A DNA stretch of 64,000 nt from JBDHXE01 sp035445085. Its GTDB lineage: Bacteria > Bacteroidota > Ignavibacteria > Kapaibacteriales > UBA2268. Position numbers and translations under genes: made by a program. The stretch spans positions 4,001 to 68,000 of the forward strand of contig DAOMQA010000013.1 of the NCBI GenBank assembly GCA_035445085.1, in the 5' to 3' direction. Of the stretch, positions 26,897 to 35,943 are shown piece after piece. How positions within the stretch are numbered: position 1 is the first letter of the stretch; every line of letters starts with the position of its first letter. A model generated the notes under the pieces. It was not told the DNA's origin. It did no database searches and was given only the letters and a program-made list of their open reading frames with translations.

Positions 26897-28621
26897 ATGA
26901 AAGTTCTTGTACTGTTTTTGGCATTGGTAGTTTGTTCAGCTTGCTCTTCAATTAAAGAGTGTAACGATGCTAGTGAGTCTGGGAATATAGGCAAAAGATT
27001 TAATACCGAATTTGATGAATATGCTCCATTTTATTATAAAGGGAAATTATACTTTACTTCGTTAAATGTAAACAATCCCTCTACGGTTCGTATTTTCTAT
27101 TCTGAATATAAGAATGATTCACTTTTGCCTCCAACTTACGAAAATAATTTACCATTATATACCTACCCTAATGGCGGGCTTCCTATATTCTTTGAAAGAG
27201 ATGGGAAGGAGTATTTAATTTTTGGAGCAATGAATAATTCTGTGAAGCGAATTAACAGCGATTTATATATTTCAGAAAAAGTAAATGGAAAATGGTCCGA
27301 GCCTTCGCTGTTATCAGCTCTAATTAATACTGAATCTTACGAATCTTATCCAGCAATCAGCCAAGATGGAAAGAACTTATATTTTGTTTCGGATAGAGAT
27401 GGTGGTTTTGGCGGATTAGATATTTATTGGTCGCAGTATGAGAATGGGCAGTGGTCTGAAGCAAAAAATTTAGGCAATACCATTAATACAGAGAGTGATG
27501 AGTTAGCTCCAAATATTTCAGAATTTAATGAACTTTATTTCTCTTCCGATAAAGTTGGAGGATATGGTGGATTTGACGTATATAAGACGCAATTAAGAAA
27601 TAATGAAATTTCGGACATAATTCTACTAAAGGAATCTATCAATAGTAAATTTGACGATATTGGCTCTGCCGCTTTTGATAACTCAATCGTAATATCATCT
27701 AATAGAGCTGGTGGCTGTGGTGGTAAAGACTTGTACAAATTTACGTTATGCAAACCAGTATTTTATAAGGGAACTGTAATATCCAAATCTTCAGACATAC
27801 CTCTGGACGGCAAGGCACTGTTATTAGATAATAGTAAAAATATAATTAGCGAACAAATAGTTAATTCTGACGGTATATTTAATTTTGAATTACATCCAAA
27901 TAGGCGATATTACGTAAGATATTTTAATTCTTGCTTACCAAACTATATTCCCGAACAGCAAATAGACGCCATTTGCTCTGATAGTTCAGTTATTAAATTA
28001 GCTGCAAATTTCATTATCCCTGATAACTTAGTGAATTTCGATTTTAAGGATTATAAGATACCTTTTTTTGTAACAGGATATTATCACCCCAATTCGGTGG
28101 ATGACTTGCAAGCACTTAGATTAAAGTTCTCTTATAATATTTTTGGGAAAAATGATAATACAAAATATATTGAAAATCCTGGTAAAATTTATGATGAATA
28201 CGCAATCAAAGTAGAGCAAGCACTTAATGGCGTTATTTCTTATATAGTAAATATTCTATCTAATATACATAGTGAATGTGTGGATAAACATCCGAATTTA
28301 AAAATAAAAATCACAGGTTTTGCAGATTCTCGTCCTATATCTCCTACTTCAATATATGATGATGAGAGTATAGATGACCTTAAATTAGGATTTTCAATTA
28401 ACAGGAAGGACAAAATAGACAATCTGATTCTCTCAAAATTAAGAGCATATTTTACGTATAAATATTTAGACAACAAATTAAAATACATATCTAATTATAC
28501 TGAATTTATTAATAAGATTGATTGGGAAATCTTAGGTCAAGGTGTTGATAATGCAGATATAGAACAAGCGCTTCAACGTCGCGTAAATATTGAAATTGGC
28601 ATGGAAAATAATACCCAATGA
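26897..28621 (+). CDS. Lipoprotein with PD40 beta-propeller, carboxypeptidase-regulatory-like and OmpA-like domains (PorE-like)
   Basis: 574 residues from ATG 26897 (a TTG at 26885 adds four). The signal MKVLVLFLALVVCSAC is a lipoprotein signal. Residues of about 30-290 contain WD40-like PD40 repeats (SQDGKNLYFVSDRDGGFGG, YFSSDKVGGYGGFDVY, SSNRAGGCGGKDLY). A small CarboxypepD_reg-like beta-sandwich (about 290-370) follows, then an OmpA-like module (KIKITGFADSRP ... LQRRVNIEI). The order propeller, CRD, OmpA matches PorE of the type IX secretion system except for the missing TPR. The OmpA part is degenerate but keeps the final Arg-Arg region. It probably links the outer membrane to peptidoglycan. 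Confidence 0.82.
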   Translation: MKVLVLFLALVVCSACSSIKECNDASESGNIGKRFNTEFDEYAPFYYKGKLYFTSLNVNNPSTVRIFYSEYKNDSLLPPTYENNLPLYTYPNGGLPIFFERDGKEYLIFGAMNNSVKRINSDLYISEKVNGKWSEPSLLSALINTESYESYPAISQDGKNLYFVSDRDGGFGGLDIYWSQYENGQWSEAKNLGNTINTESDELAPNISEFNELYFSSDKVGGYGGFDVYKTQLRNNEISDIILLKESINSKFDDIGSAAFDNSIVISSNRAGGCGGKDLYKFTLCKPVFYKGTVISKSSDIPLDGKALLLDNSKNIISEQIVNSDGIFNFELHPNRRYYVRYFNSCLPNYIPEQQIDAICSDSSVIKLAANFIIPDNLVNFDFKDYKIPFFVTGYYHPNSVDDLQALRLKFSYNIFGKNDNTKYIENPGKIYDEYAIKVEQALNGVISYIVNILSNIHSECVDKHPNLKIKITGFADSRPISPTSIYDDESIDDLKLGFSINRKDKIDNLILSKLRAYFTYKYLDNKLKYISNYTEFINKIDWEILGQGVDNADIEQALQRRVNIEIGMENNTQ

Positions 28622-28652
28622 TATAGGATACTGTTTTTTGCAAAATATTACT

Positions 28653-28660
28653 TAAATTTG
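28653..28660 (+). promoter_or_regulatory. Bacteroidota-type -7 element (TAAATTTG) for the wecB-rfb operon
   Basis: TAAATTTG matches TAnnTTTG and ends 22 nt before the wecB ATG at 28683. Confidence 0.45.
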
Positions 28661-28682
28661 TATTTTTATTTCCGATTAGAAT

Positions 28683-29786
28683 ATGAAATTAATTAATATT
28701 GTGGGAGCAAGACCTAATTTTATGAAAATTGCTCCACTCATGCAAGAATTACAATATCATAAAGATATAGATACTATACTATTACATACTGGGCAACATT
28801 ATGATGAAAAAATGTCTGATTTATTTTTTGTAGAGTTAGGTATTCCTAAGCCAGACATTAATTTAGGGGTTGGCTCTGGCTCTCAAGCAAAGCAAGTAGC
28901 CTCAATTTTAGATAAATTTGATGATATAACTGATGAAGTTAAACCAGATGCAATTTTAGTTGTTGGCGATGTAAATTCTACAATGGCATGTAGTATTGTA
29001 GCGGCTAAAAAGGGTATAAAAATTATTCACTTAGAAGCAGGTCTCAGAAGTTTTGATAGAGAAATGCCTGAAGAAATAAATAGACTGATTACCGATACAT
29101 TAGCAGACCTATTATTAGCTCCGTCAGTTGATGCAGTTGAAAACCTCAAAAATGAAGGTGTTGCCGATGATAAAATAGCCTTAGTTGGTAATATAATGAT
29201 TGACACTCTTTTTTATTTTATGGCTAAAGTACAAAAGAATACTATATTATCGAATTTATCATTAAACGCAGCAGAGTATGGATTAATCACCTTACATAGA
29301 CCTTCAAACGTAGACAATGCAATTATTTTAGAGAAAATTTTACGAGCAATAGCAGAGATAAGTCAAGAAATAAAATTGGTTTTTCCAATTCACCCACGTA
29401 CACTAAAAAACATAGAGTTATTCGGGTTATCAAGTATTATTAATAATAAGAAGAATTTAATATTCACCGAACCATTAGGATACTTAGAATTTCAGAAATT
29501 AATGGTGAACTCTAAGTTTGTTATTACTGATAGCGGTGGCGTGCAAGAAGAAACAACGGCACTCAAGATTCCTTGTATAACAGTAAGAGAAAATACAGAA
29601 CGTCCTATCACAGTAAGTGAAGGCAGTAATATAATTATTGGTACCGATACTATCAGGCTAAAAGAATTGGCAACGGAAGCAATAAACGGCAGATGGAAAG
29701 ATTCACAAATTCCAGATTTGTGGGACGGGAAAACAGCTCAACGAGTAATTAAAATAATTAAAGAAAAATACAGCAAGATATGTTAA
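28683..29786 (+). CDS. wecB: UDP-N-acetylglucosamine 2-epimerase (non-hydrolysing)
   Basis: 367 residues. Family blocks: GARPNFMKIAPL at 5-16, TGQHYDEKMSD near 37-47, GDVNSTMA near 99, HLEAGLRSFDREMPEE near 117, and TDSGGVQEE near 283. It interconverts UDP-GlcNAc and UDP-ManNAc, a precursor of surface glycans. It is the first gene of a five-gene nucleotide-sugar operon and overlaps rfbC by 7 bases. The ManNAc product would be used by glycosyltransferases that are not in this window. Confidence 0.95.
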   Translation: MKLINIVGARPNFMKIAPLMQELQYHKDIDTILLHTGQHYDEKMSDLFFVELGIPKPDINLGVGSGSQAKQVASILDKFDDITDEVKPDAILVVGDVNSTMACSIVAAKKGIKIIHLEAGLRSFDREMPEEINRLITDTLADLLLAPSVDAVENLKNEGVADDKIALVGNIMIDTLFYFMAKVQKNTILSNLSLNAAEYGLITLHRPSNVDNAIILEKILRAIAEISQEIKLVFPIHPRTLKNIELFGLSSIINNKKNLIFTEPLGYLEFQKLMVNSKFVITDSGGVQEETTALKIPCITVRENTERPITVSEGSNIIIGTDTIRLKELATEAINGRWKDSQIPDLWDGKTAQRVIKIIKEKYSKIC

Positions 29787-30424
29787 TATTAGATATAAAA
29801 GAATTGGCAATACCAGATATAAAAGTTATTAGATTTAAAAAATTTAGCGATGAACGAGGTTATTTTGCTGAAACGTTACGTATGAGCGATATTAATTCTG
29901 ACAATAGATTAAATTTTATGAATAATGCAAAGTTCAATCAATATAATCAAGGTTTTTCTCAAGCTAATACATTCAGAGGGTTTCATTTTCAATGGAACCC
30001 ATATATGGATAAATTAGTACGCTGTATTTCTGGTACCTTATATGATATGGCTTTAGATATTAGAATTAATTCGCCATATTTTGGTAAAGTATGTATTTAT
30101 AAGATAGAAGACACTGCTGAATTTGGCGAATGGATGTGGCTTCCCAAAGGATTTGCTCATGGTCTATATGTACCTGAAGAAACAATAATAGAATATTTTT
30201 GCACAGGGCATTGGAACAAAGATTGCGAATTATCAATAAATCCATTCGACAAAGCTATCGATTGGTCTTTGAACACTAATGAATTGAATAATTATATTCA
30301 TACTATGCTTGATAGTAAGGATTTGTTAATTAGTGATAAAGATAGAACTGGCGTTACTCTCAATAATTGGTTAGAGTGTGATAGTAATAAATATTTTGAT
30401 TATGGAAATATCATCAATGAATAA
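29780..30424 (+). CDS. rfbC: dTDP-4-dehydrorhamnose 3,5-epimerase
   Basis: 214 residues, about 30 more than E. coli RmlC, mostly as a C-terminal tail. The cupin-fold core has the substrate-binding RGYFAET near the N-terminus, the catalytic His of FRGFHFQ, LVRCISGTLYDMALDIR, and the PKGFAHGLYV block with EYFCTGHW. It epimerises the 4-keto sugar at C3 and C5 for dTDP-L-rhamnose. It overlaps wecB and rfbA. Confidence 0.93.
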   Translation: MLILDIKELAIPDIKVIRFKKFSDERGYFAETLRMSDINSDNRLNFMNNAKFNQYNQGFSQANTFRGFHFQWNPYMDKLVRCISGTLYDMALDIRINSPYFGKVCIYKIEDTAEFGEWMWLPKGFAHGLYVPEETIIEYFCTGHWNKDCELSINPFDKAIDWSLNTNELNNYIHTMLDSKDLLISDKDRTGVTLNNWLECDSNKYFDYGNIINE

Positions 30425-31292
30425 GAAGGCTATTATCTTGGCTGGTGGCAAGGGCTCTCGCTTATACCCAATGACATCAGTTTACAGCAAGCAATTACAA
30501 CATGTTTATGATAAACCAATGATATATTATCCATTATCCACCCTTATGCTTGGTGGTATTAAGGATATTTTAATTATTTCGACCCCAGAGGACACCCCAA
30601 ATTATGAAAGACTACTAGGAGATGGCTCTCAATGGGGTATCAATATACAATATATTGTTCAAGCAAGCCCAGACGGACTACCGCAAGCCTTTATTCTTGG
30701 TGAAGAATTTATAGATAACTCTGAAGTATGTCTTATTTTAGGTGATAATTTATTCTATGGAAAATTAGATTTCTTTAGAAACGGTCTATTACATAATCAG
30801 GGTGCCACTATATTTGCTTATAGAGTTGATAACCCTGAGTCTTATGGAGTGGTCGAATTTGATAGTAATATGTCGGTAATTAGTATTGAAGAAAAACCAA
30901 ACTCTCCTAAATCAAATTACGCAATACCCGGATTATACATTTTTAATCACCATGTTGTTGAATATGCTAAAAGTCTTAAACCAAGTAAAAGAGGGGAATT
31001 AGAGATAATCGATTTACATAATCAATACCGCAAACTAAATTCATTAAATGTAGAAATTATCGGGCGAGGCGTAGCATGGCTTGATACGGGCACACCAGAT
31101 AGCTTATTGGAAGCAGCAAATTTTATTCATGCAATTGAGAAAAGACAAGGAACAAAAATAGCTTGCCTTGAAGAGATTGCTTTGATTCAAAACTTTATAA
31201 GTTTTGATACGTTTAATAATAATATATCACAATTACCTAATTGCGAATATAAAAATTACTGTATAAAAATAAGTAAGGAATACTCAAGATGA
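30417..31292 (+). CDS. rfbA: Glucose-1-phosphate thymidylyltransferase
   Basis: 291 residues from ATG 30417; the frame is open to 30378 but the extra residues are inside rfbC and not family-like. The nucleotidyltransferase signature is GGKGSRLYPMTSVYSKQL, followed by DKPMIYYPLSTLML and the GDNLFYG metal-binding block. It forms dTDP-glucose from dTTP and glucose-1-phosphate, the first step of rhamnose synthesis. The start overlaps the rfbC stop by 8 bases and its end overlaps rfbB by 4. Confidence 0.95.
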   Translation: MNKKAIILAGGKGSRLYPMTSVYSKQLQHVYDKPMIYYPLSTLMLGGIKDILIISTPEDTPNYERLLGDGSQWGINIQYIVQASPDGLPQAFILGEEFIDNSEVCLILGDNLFYGKLDFFRNGLLHNQGATIFAYRVDNPESYGVVEFDSNMSVISIEEKPNSPKSNYAIPGLYIFNHHVVEYAKSLKPSKRGELEIIDLHNQYRKLNSLNVEIIGRGVAWLDTGTPDSLLEAANFIHAIEKRQGTKIACLEEIALIQNFISFDTFNNNISQLPNCEYKNYCIKISKEYSR

Positions 31293-32278
31293 AGATATTG
31301 GTAACTGGCGGAGCAGGGTTTATAGGAGCTGCTTTTGTTCGATTTGCTATTGAAAGGGGTTATGATATTGTAGTAGTAGATAAACTTACATATGCTGGAG
31401 ATTTAAGAAGATTAGAAAGTACTAAAGGCTATACATTTTATCATACAGACATAAGTGACAAGGTTAGCTTACTCAATATTTTCAAAAATGAGAAACCAGA
31501 TTATGTAGTGCATTGGGCTGCCGAAACTCATGTAGACAGGAGCATAATAGACGCTACTCCATTTATGATGACAAATGTAATTGGAACACAAGTTTTATTA
31601 GATTTATCAAAAGAATTTGGAGTAACAAAATTTATAAATATAGCAACCGACGAAGTATACGGAGAATTAGGCAATGACGGGTATTTCTACGAAGATACTC
31701 CTTTAGAACCAAATTCACCATATTCCGTAAGCAAAACAGCTCAAGATATGTTAGGTAGGGCATATACTCGCACGTATGGTTTACCAGTAATTACTTGCCG
31801 TCCATCAAACAACTATGGTCCATGGCAATATCCAGAAAAATTACTTCCCGTGATAGTTTATAAAGCATTACATAATCAGAAAATACCTATTTATGGTGAT
31901 GGAATGAATATTAGAGAGTGGTTATACGTTGATGATAATGTAGAAGCAGTCTTAAATATTTTGGAGAATGCTGAAGTTGGTAATATTTATAACATAGGTA
32001 GTGGTTACGAAATGACCAATATTGACGTAGTAAAATATGTCCTTAGTTTAATGAATAAACCAACAGAACTAATAGAATTCGTGAGTGATAGGCCAGGACA
32101 CGACTTTAGATATTCTTTAAATACTAATAAAATTCAAACCGAGTTGAATTGGAAAGCAGAAACAAATATCGAGATAGGATTTGTAAAAACTATTGATTGG
32201 TATATAAGAAATATGAGTTGGGTTGAATCAAAATTAAATGATTTACGTTCACATTGGGCAACCGTGCGTAAACAATGA
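31289..32278 (+). CDS. rfbB: dTDP-glucose 4,6-dehydratase
   Basis: 329 residues. Extended short-chain dehydrogenase: NAD-binding GGAGFIGA at 7-14, the catalytic TDEVYGELG region with Asp/Glu, and YSVSK (Tyr-x-x-x-Lys). RPSNNYGPWQYPEKL and GDGMNIREWLYVDD are typical of RmlB. It oxidises, dehydrates and reduces dTDP-glucose to the 4-keto-6-deoxy sugar. Start overlaps rfbA and end overlaps rfbD by 4 bases each (ATGA). Confidence 0.96.
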   Translation: MKILVTGGAGFIGAAFVRFAIERGYDIVVVDKLTYAGDLRRLESTKGYTFYHTDISDKVSLLNIFKNEKPDYVVHWAAETHVDRSIIDATPFMMTNVIGTQVLLDLSKEFGVTKFINIATDEVYGELGNDGYFYEDTPLEPNSPYSVSKTAQDMLGRAYTRTYGLPVITCRPSNNYGPWQYPEKLLPVIVYKALHNQKIPIYGDGMNIREWLYVDDNVEAVLNILENAEVGNIYNIGSGYEMTNIDVVKYVLSLMNKPTELIEFVSDRPGHDFRYSLNTNKIQTELNWKAETNIEIGFVKTIDWYIRNMSWVESKLNDLRSHWATVRKQ

Positions 32279-33117
32279 AAGTAATTATTTTTGGAGCGAA
32301 AGGTCAATTAGGTTCTGAGTTTTGTAATAATTTCGCCAAGAATAACATTGCTTACTTAGCTTATGATTATTCAGATTTCGATATAAATAATTATAACTTA
32401 ACACAGCAAACAATAGCAGAATTTAGACCAGATGTAGTTATAAACTGTTCGGCATATACATTAGTTGAAAATGCTGAAAATGATACTATCATCGCCTATT
32501 CGACAAATTCATTGGCACCATCATACTTAGCAATATTATCTAAGCAATATAATTTCAAATTAGTGCATTTTAGTACTGATTATGTATTTGATGGTAGTAA
32601 AAGCGAGCTTTATATAGAAAGTGACTTCGCAAATCCCTTAAATATATATGGAAAATCAAAATTGTTAGGTGAAAATCAAATAGTCAATATTTCGGACAAT
32701 TACCTAATATTTAGATTAAGTTGGGTTTATGGAAATGGGCAAAATAATTTTATCGCAAAATTAGGTGTATGGTCGCAAAAATCAAAGCACTTAAAAATAG
32801 CTGATGATGAAATTTCGATACCTACTTCTGTTAAACAGATAGTGGAAATTAGTACTCTTGCAATTAATCAGAATCTTACGGGTTTGTTTCATTTAACCAA
32901 CTCTGGGTATGCCAGTCGATTTGAATGGGCTAACGAATTAAATACGATTTTACATTTAGGATTATATTTAGAAAGGGCAAAGACGTCTGATTTTAAATCC
33001 ATTGTTCAGAGACCACTCTTTTCGGCAATGTCCAATAAAAAACTTTCTGACACATTAGACATATCTATTGTAGATTGGCGTGAAGACCTTAGAACTTACT
33101 TTTCAAACTTCAAATAG
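32275..33117 (+). CDS. rfbD: dTDP-4-dehydrorhamnose reductase
   Basis: 280 residues. NADPH-binding FGAKGQLGSE at 5-14, SAYTLVENAEND near 64, STDYVFDG near 100 and the catalytic YGKSKLLGE near 124-132. It reduces the epimerised keto sugar to dTDP-L-rhamnose and completes the pathway begun by rfbA. It is the last gene of the operon; a new promoter precedes the next gene. Confidence 0.95.
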   Translation: MKVIIFGAKGQLGSEFCNNFAKNNIAYLAYDYSDFDINNYNLTQQTIAEFRPDVVINCSAYTLVENAENDTIIAYSTNSLAPSYLAILSKQYNFKLVHFSTDYVFDGSKSELYIESDFANPLNIYGKSKLLGENQIVNISDNYLIFRLSWVYGNGQNNFIAKLGVWSQKSKHLKIADDEISIPTSVKQIVEISTLAINQNLTGLFHLTNSGYASRFEWANELNTILHLGLYLERAKTSDFKSIVQRPLFSAMSNKKLSDTLDISIVDWREDLRTYFSNFK

Positions 33118-33181
33118 ACTATTCCTAATATTTGTGCATAAGTAATTAATCATAAAATTTGATAATATGATAAAAATTCAG

Positions 33182-33189
33182 TATTTTTG
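33182..33189 (+). promoter_or_regulatory. Bacteroidota-type -7 element (TATTTTTG) for the DUF177-rpmF-fab operon
   Basis: TATTTTTG matches TAnnTTTG and ends 31 nt before the ATG at 33221. An apparent start at 33167 lies upstream of it and would not be transcribed from this promoter. Confidence 0.5.
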
Positions 33190-33220
33190 TAAATTTATTG
33201 GTAGTCGGTCCATATTTAGA

Positions 33221-33718
33221 ATGTTAAAGATTGATATACACGGGATGAAGGACGGGGAGCATGAAATTACCCTAAGTTCTGAAATTTCAGAGTCAGAATG
33301 TATGTTTGAAGAATTTTCGGGTTTTATTGAATTAAATGGACGTATCAGAAAAGTAGGTAATAGATACTCTTTAAAATCAACCGTAAAAGCTAATGCCAAT
33401 TTAGTTTGCGACCGATCTTTAAAGAATTATAATGAAATTGTAAATTGTGAAGTAAATTTAGCATTTATTGCTAACACAAAGGCATTTTTGGAAAATAGTG
33501 TCAAAGATATAGATAGCGATATTCTAATCAGAGAAGACGCTCAATATATAGATATTACTCATGAAGCTATCGAACTATTAGCTCTTAGCCTGCCTATGAA
33601 GCGAGTAGCCCCAGAGTATAAAAATAAGGATATTACAGAAATTTTCCCTGAATTAACTAACTCTGAAAATGCAACAGATGAAAGATGGTCAAAATTAAAA
33701 GATTTTAAAATAAATTAA
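33221..33718 (+). CDS. DUF177 (YceD-like) protein
   Basis: 165 residues from ATG 33221; a frame extending to 33167 would include the promoter. The conserved parts are the beta-rich N-terminus and the middle NLVCDRSLKNYNEIVNCEVNLAF, where a single Cys follows the usual LVCDR motif. The acidic C-terminal half contains the helix AIELLALSLPMKRVAPEY. DUF177 is nearly always encoded just before rpmF and plsX; in plants and bacteria it is tied to 23S rRNA maturation, but a biochemical role here is not settled. It probably co-transcribes with the whole fatty-acid block. Confidence 0.85.
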   Translation: MLKIDIHGMKDGEHEITLSSEISESECMFEEFSGFIELNGRIRKVGNRYSLKSTVKANANLVCDRSLKNYNEIVNCEVNLAFIANTKAFLENSVKDIDSDILIREDAQYIDITHEAIELLALSLPMKRVAPEYKNKDITEIFPELTNSENATDERWSKLKDFKIN

Positions 33719-33732
33719 TTGGAGATAGTAAA

Positions 33733-33909
33733 ATGCCAAATCCAAACAGAAAATTTTCTAAGTCAAGAAGAAACAAAAGAAGAACACATTACAAAGCATC
33801 GTCTATGCAAACAGGTAATTGCCCACAATGTGGCGCTACAAAATTAGCTCATACTGCTTGCCCAGAATGTGGTTATTACAATGGTAGAAAGGTTCTTGCT
33901 ACAGTTTAA
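33733..33909 (+). CDS. rpmF: 50S ribosomal protein L32
   Basis: 58 residues. The N-terminus MPNPNRKFSKSRRNKRR is the typical basic L32 start. Two CxxC pairs (CPQC and CPEC) form the zinc ribbon, so this is the zinc-binding C+ version. A GGAGA Shine-Dalgarno-like run (33721-33725) lies 7 nt upstream of the ATG. It sits between DUF177 and plsX, the conserved order. Confidence 0.97.
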   Translation: MPNPNRKFSKSRRNKRRTHYKASSMQTGNCPQCGATKLAHTACPECGYYNGRKVLATV

Positions 33910-33920
33910 TAAGCTCTAAG

Positions 33921-34934
33921 ATGCATATTAGCAAATATAGAATAGCCCTTGATGCTATGGGGGGTGATTTTGCACCCCTCAATGAAATTGAAGGAACTTA
34001 TTTATTATTGAATGATCCACATCACCAAGATGTAGAAGTGCATCTTATTGGCAATCAAGATCAAATTGAGAAGCAAATTAAATCTTTAAATTATGATTTA
34101 AATAAAGTCAAGATTATCCATGCTTCAGACCAAATAACAATGAAGGACGATCCTACCGACGTAATAAAAAAACGTCGAAATTCTTCTTTGTATATAGGCG
34201 CTGAATATCATGCCCAAGGGAATTGCGATGCTTTTGCCTCTGCTGGTAATACAGGTGCAATGTTAGCGGTTTCAACGATGGTCTTAGGACGTATAAAAGG
34301 GGTGTCACGCCCTTCAATTGGCACAGTCTTACCTACTATCAAAGGCAATCCCGTATTTCTTATGGATGTAGGGGCTACAGTAGATTTAAAGCCTCGTTAT
34401 TTATATGAATATGCAGTCATGGGTAGCATATATTTAGAAAAAGTTTTAAATATAACAACCCCAAGGGTGGGTTTGCTAAATGTTGGTGAAGAAGAAAGTA
34501 AAGGCACGGAAGCGGTAAAAGAAACTTATCATTTATTAAAATCAAGCAAATTAAACTTTGTAGGTAATGTAGAAGGTCGCGATATTATGTATGGTGATTT
34601 TGATTTAGTAATTTGCGATGGTTTTGTTGGTAATATTGTCTTAAAATTTGCAGAGAGTTTTCTTTCTGTCTTAAAATCAAAAATAAAAGACTATTCTGAA
34701 AAGAGTTTAGTCAATAAATTAAAAACTGGTCTTATGGTACCTATAATGAAGGAAGTATTACTTGATTTTGATTATCAAAATTATGGTGGTGTAGCTTTGT
34801 TAGGGGTCAATGGAGTTTCTATAATTGGACATGGCAAATCAAGTCCTTTAGCTATCAAAAATATGTTATTGAGGGCAAAGGATATGATTAAAGCTGATGT
34901 TAATAAAATAATTGAAAATGCATTAATAAATTAA
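33921..34934 (+). CDS. plsX: Phosphate acyltransferase
   Basis: 337 residues. Family blocks: IALDAMGGDFAPLNE at 8-22, SAGNTGAML near 110, PTIKGNPVFLMDVGA near 136, NVGEEESKGTE near 187, CDGFVGNIVLK near 235. It makes acyl-phosphate from acyl-ACP for phospholipid synthesis at the membrane surface. It leads the fatty-acid gene run. Confidence 0.96.
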   Translation: MHISKYRIALDAMGGDFAPLNEIEGTYLLLNDPHHQDVEVHLIGNQDQIEKQIKSLNYDLNKVKIIHASDQITMKDDPTDVIKKRRNSSLYIGAEYHAQGNCDAFASAGNTGAMLAVSTMVLGRIKGVSRPSIGTVLPTIKGNPVFLMDVGATVDLKPRYLYEYAVMGSIYLEKVLNITTPRVGLLNVGEEESKGTEAVKETYHLLKSSKLNFVGNVEGRDIMYGDFDLVICDGFVGNIVLKFAESFLSVLKSKIKDYSEKSLVNKLKTGLMVPIMKEVLLDFDYQNYGGVALLGVNGVSIIGHGKSSPLAIKNMLLRAKDMIKADVNKIIENALIN

Positions 34935-34944
34935 GAGAATTTGT

Positions 34945-35943
34945 ATGGCAGCAACAATTACATCATTAGCTCATTATTTACCACCTGATGTATATCCTAA
35001 TTCATATTTTGAGAAGTATTTAGATACTAACGACGAGTGGATAAGAACACGCTCTGGAATTTCCGAAAGAAGATTTGCTAAAGAAGGTGCTACTTCTGAT
35101 TTAATAGTCCCCGCAGCTTTAGAATGTATTGCTAAGCGTGGTATAGATAAAAATGAGATAGATACTATCATTGTAGCAACTGTTACTCCCGATCATATGT
35201 TTCCTTCCACTGCTGCTGTAGTACAGCATAAGTTAGGAATTAAAAATGTATGGGGCTTTGATATTTCGGCGGCATGCTCGGGCTTTATATTTGCTTTATC
35301 GACCGCTGTCTCATTAGTTAATTCTGGTACGTCAAAGAAGGTTTTACTTTGCGGTGCAGACAAAATGACTTCTATTCTCAATTTACATGATAGAGGACAA
35401 GCTATACTTTTTGGAGATGGTGCAGGAGTATGTATAGTAGAGAAATCTGACGATGATAATTATGGGCTTATAGACCAAATCCTACATATAGATGGAGAAG
35501 GTGGAAAATATCTCTACCAAACTGCTGGTGGTTCTTTTAAACCTGCATCTATCGAGACAGTCCAAAATAACGAGCATTATATTCACCAAGACGGGCAGCC
35601 TGTATTTAAAGCAGCCGTCATTGGTATGGCTGATGTTACAGCAGAAATACTACAAAAAAATAATTTAACTGCCGATGATATAGCATGGTTGGTGCCTCAC
35701 CAAGCAAACTTACGGATTATATCAGCTACTGCCGATAGAATTAAATTACCAATGGACAAAGTAATGGTTAATATTAATAAATTTGGTAATACAACGGCAG
35801 GTACAATTCCTATTTGCTTATCCGAATGGGAACAAAATGGAAAGCTACATAAAGGTGATAATTTAATTTTAGCGAGCTTTGGAGCTGGTTTTACTTGGGG
35901 TGCTATATATATGAAGTGGAATATGAACAAGGGAAGTAATTGA
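34945..35943 (+). CDS. fabH: 3-oxoacyl-ACP synthase III
   Basis: 332 residues. The catalytic triad is visible: Cys111 in ISAACSGF, His in VPHQANLRI (near 253) and Asn in INKFGNTTAGT (near 283). It condenses acetyl-CoA (or branched acyl-CoA) with malonyl-ACP to start fatty-acid chains. The ten bases from plsX are purine rich. Its TGA overlaps the fabD ATG (TGATG). Confidence 0.96.
   Translation: MAATITSLAHYLPPDVYPNSYFEKYLDTNDEWIRTRSGISERRFAKEGATSDLIVPAALECIAKRGIDKNEIDTIIVATVTPDHMFPSTAAVVQHKLGIKNVWGFDISAACSGFIFALSTAVSLVNSGTSKKVLLCGADKMTSILNLHDRGQAILFGDGAGVCIVEKSDDDNYGLIDQILHIDGEGGKYLYQTAGGSFKPASIETVQNNEHYIHQDGQPVFKAAVIGMADVTAEILQKNNLTADDIAWLVPHQANLRIISATADRIKLPMDKVMVNINKFGNTTAGTIPICLSEWEQNGKLHKGDNLILASFGAGFTWGAIYMKWNMNKGSN

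Noticed and set aside
33167..33220. Upstream extension of the DUF177 protein
   Set aside because: The extra 18 codons contain the TATTTTTG promoter element and have no family match.
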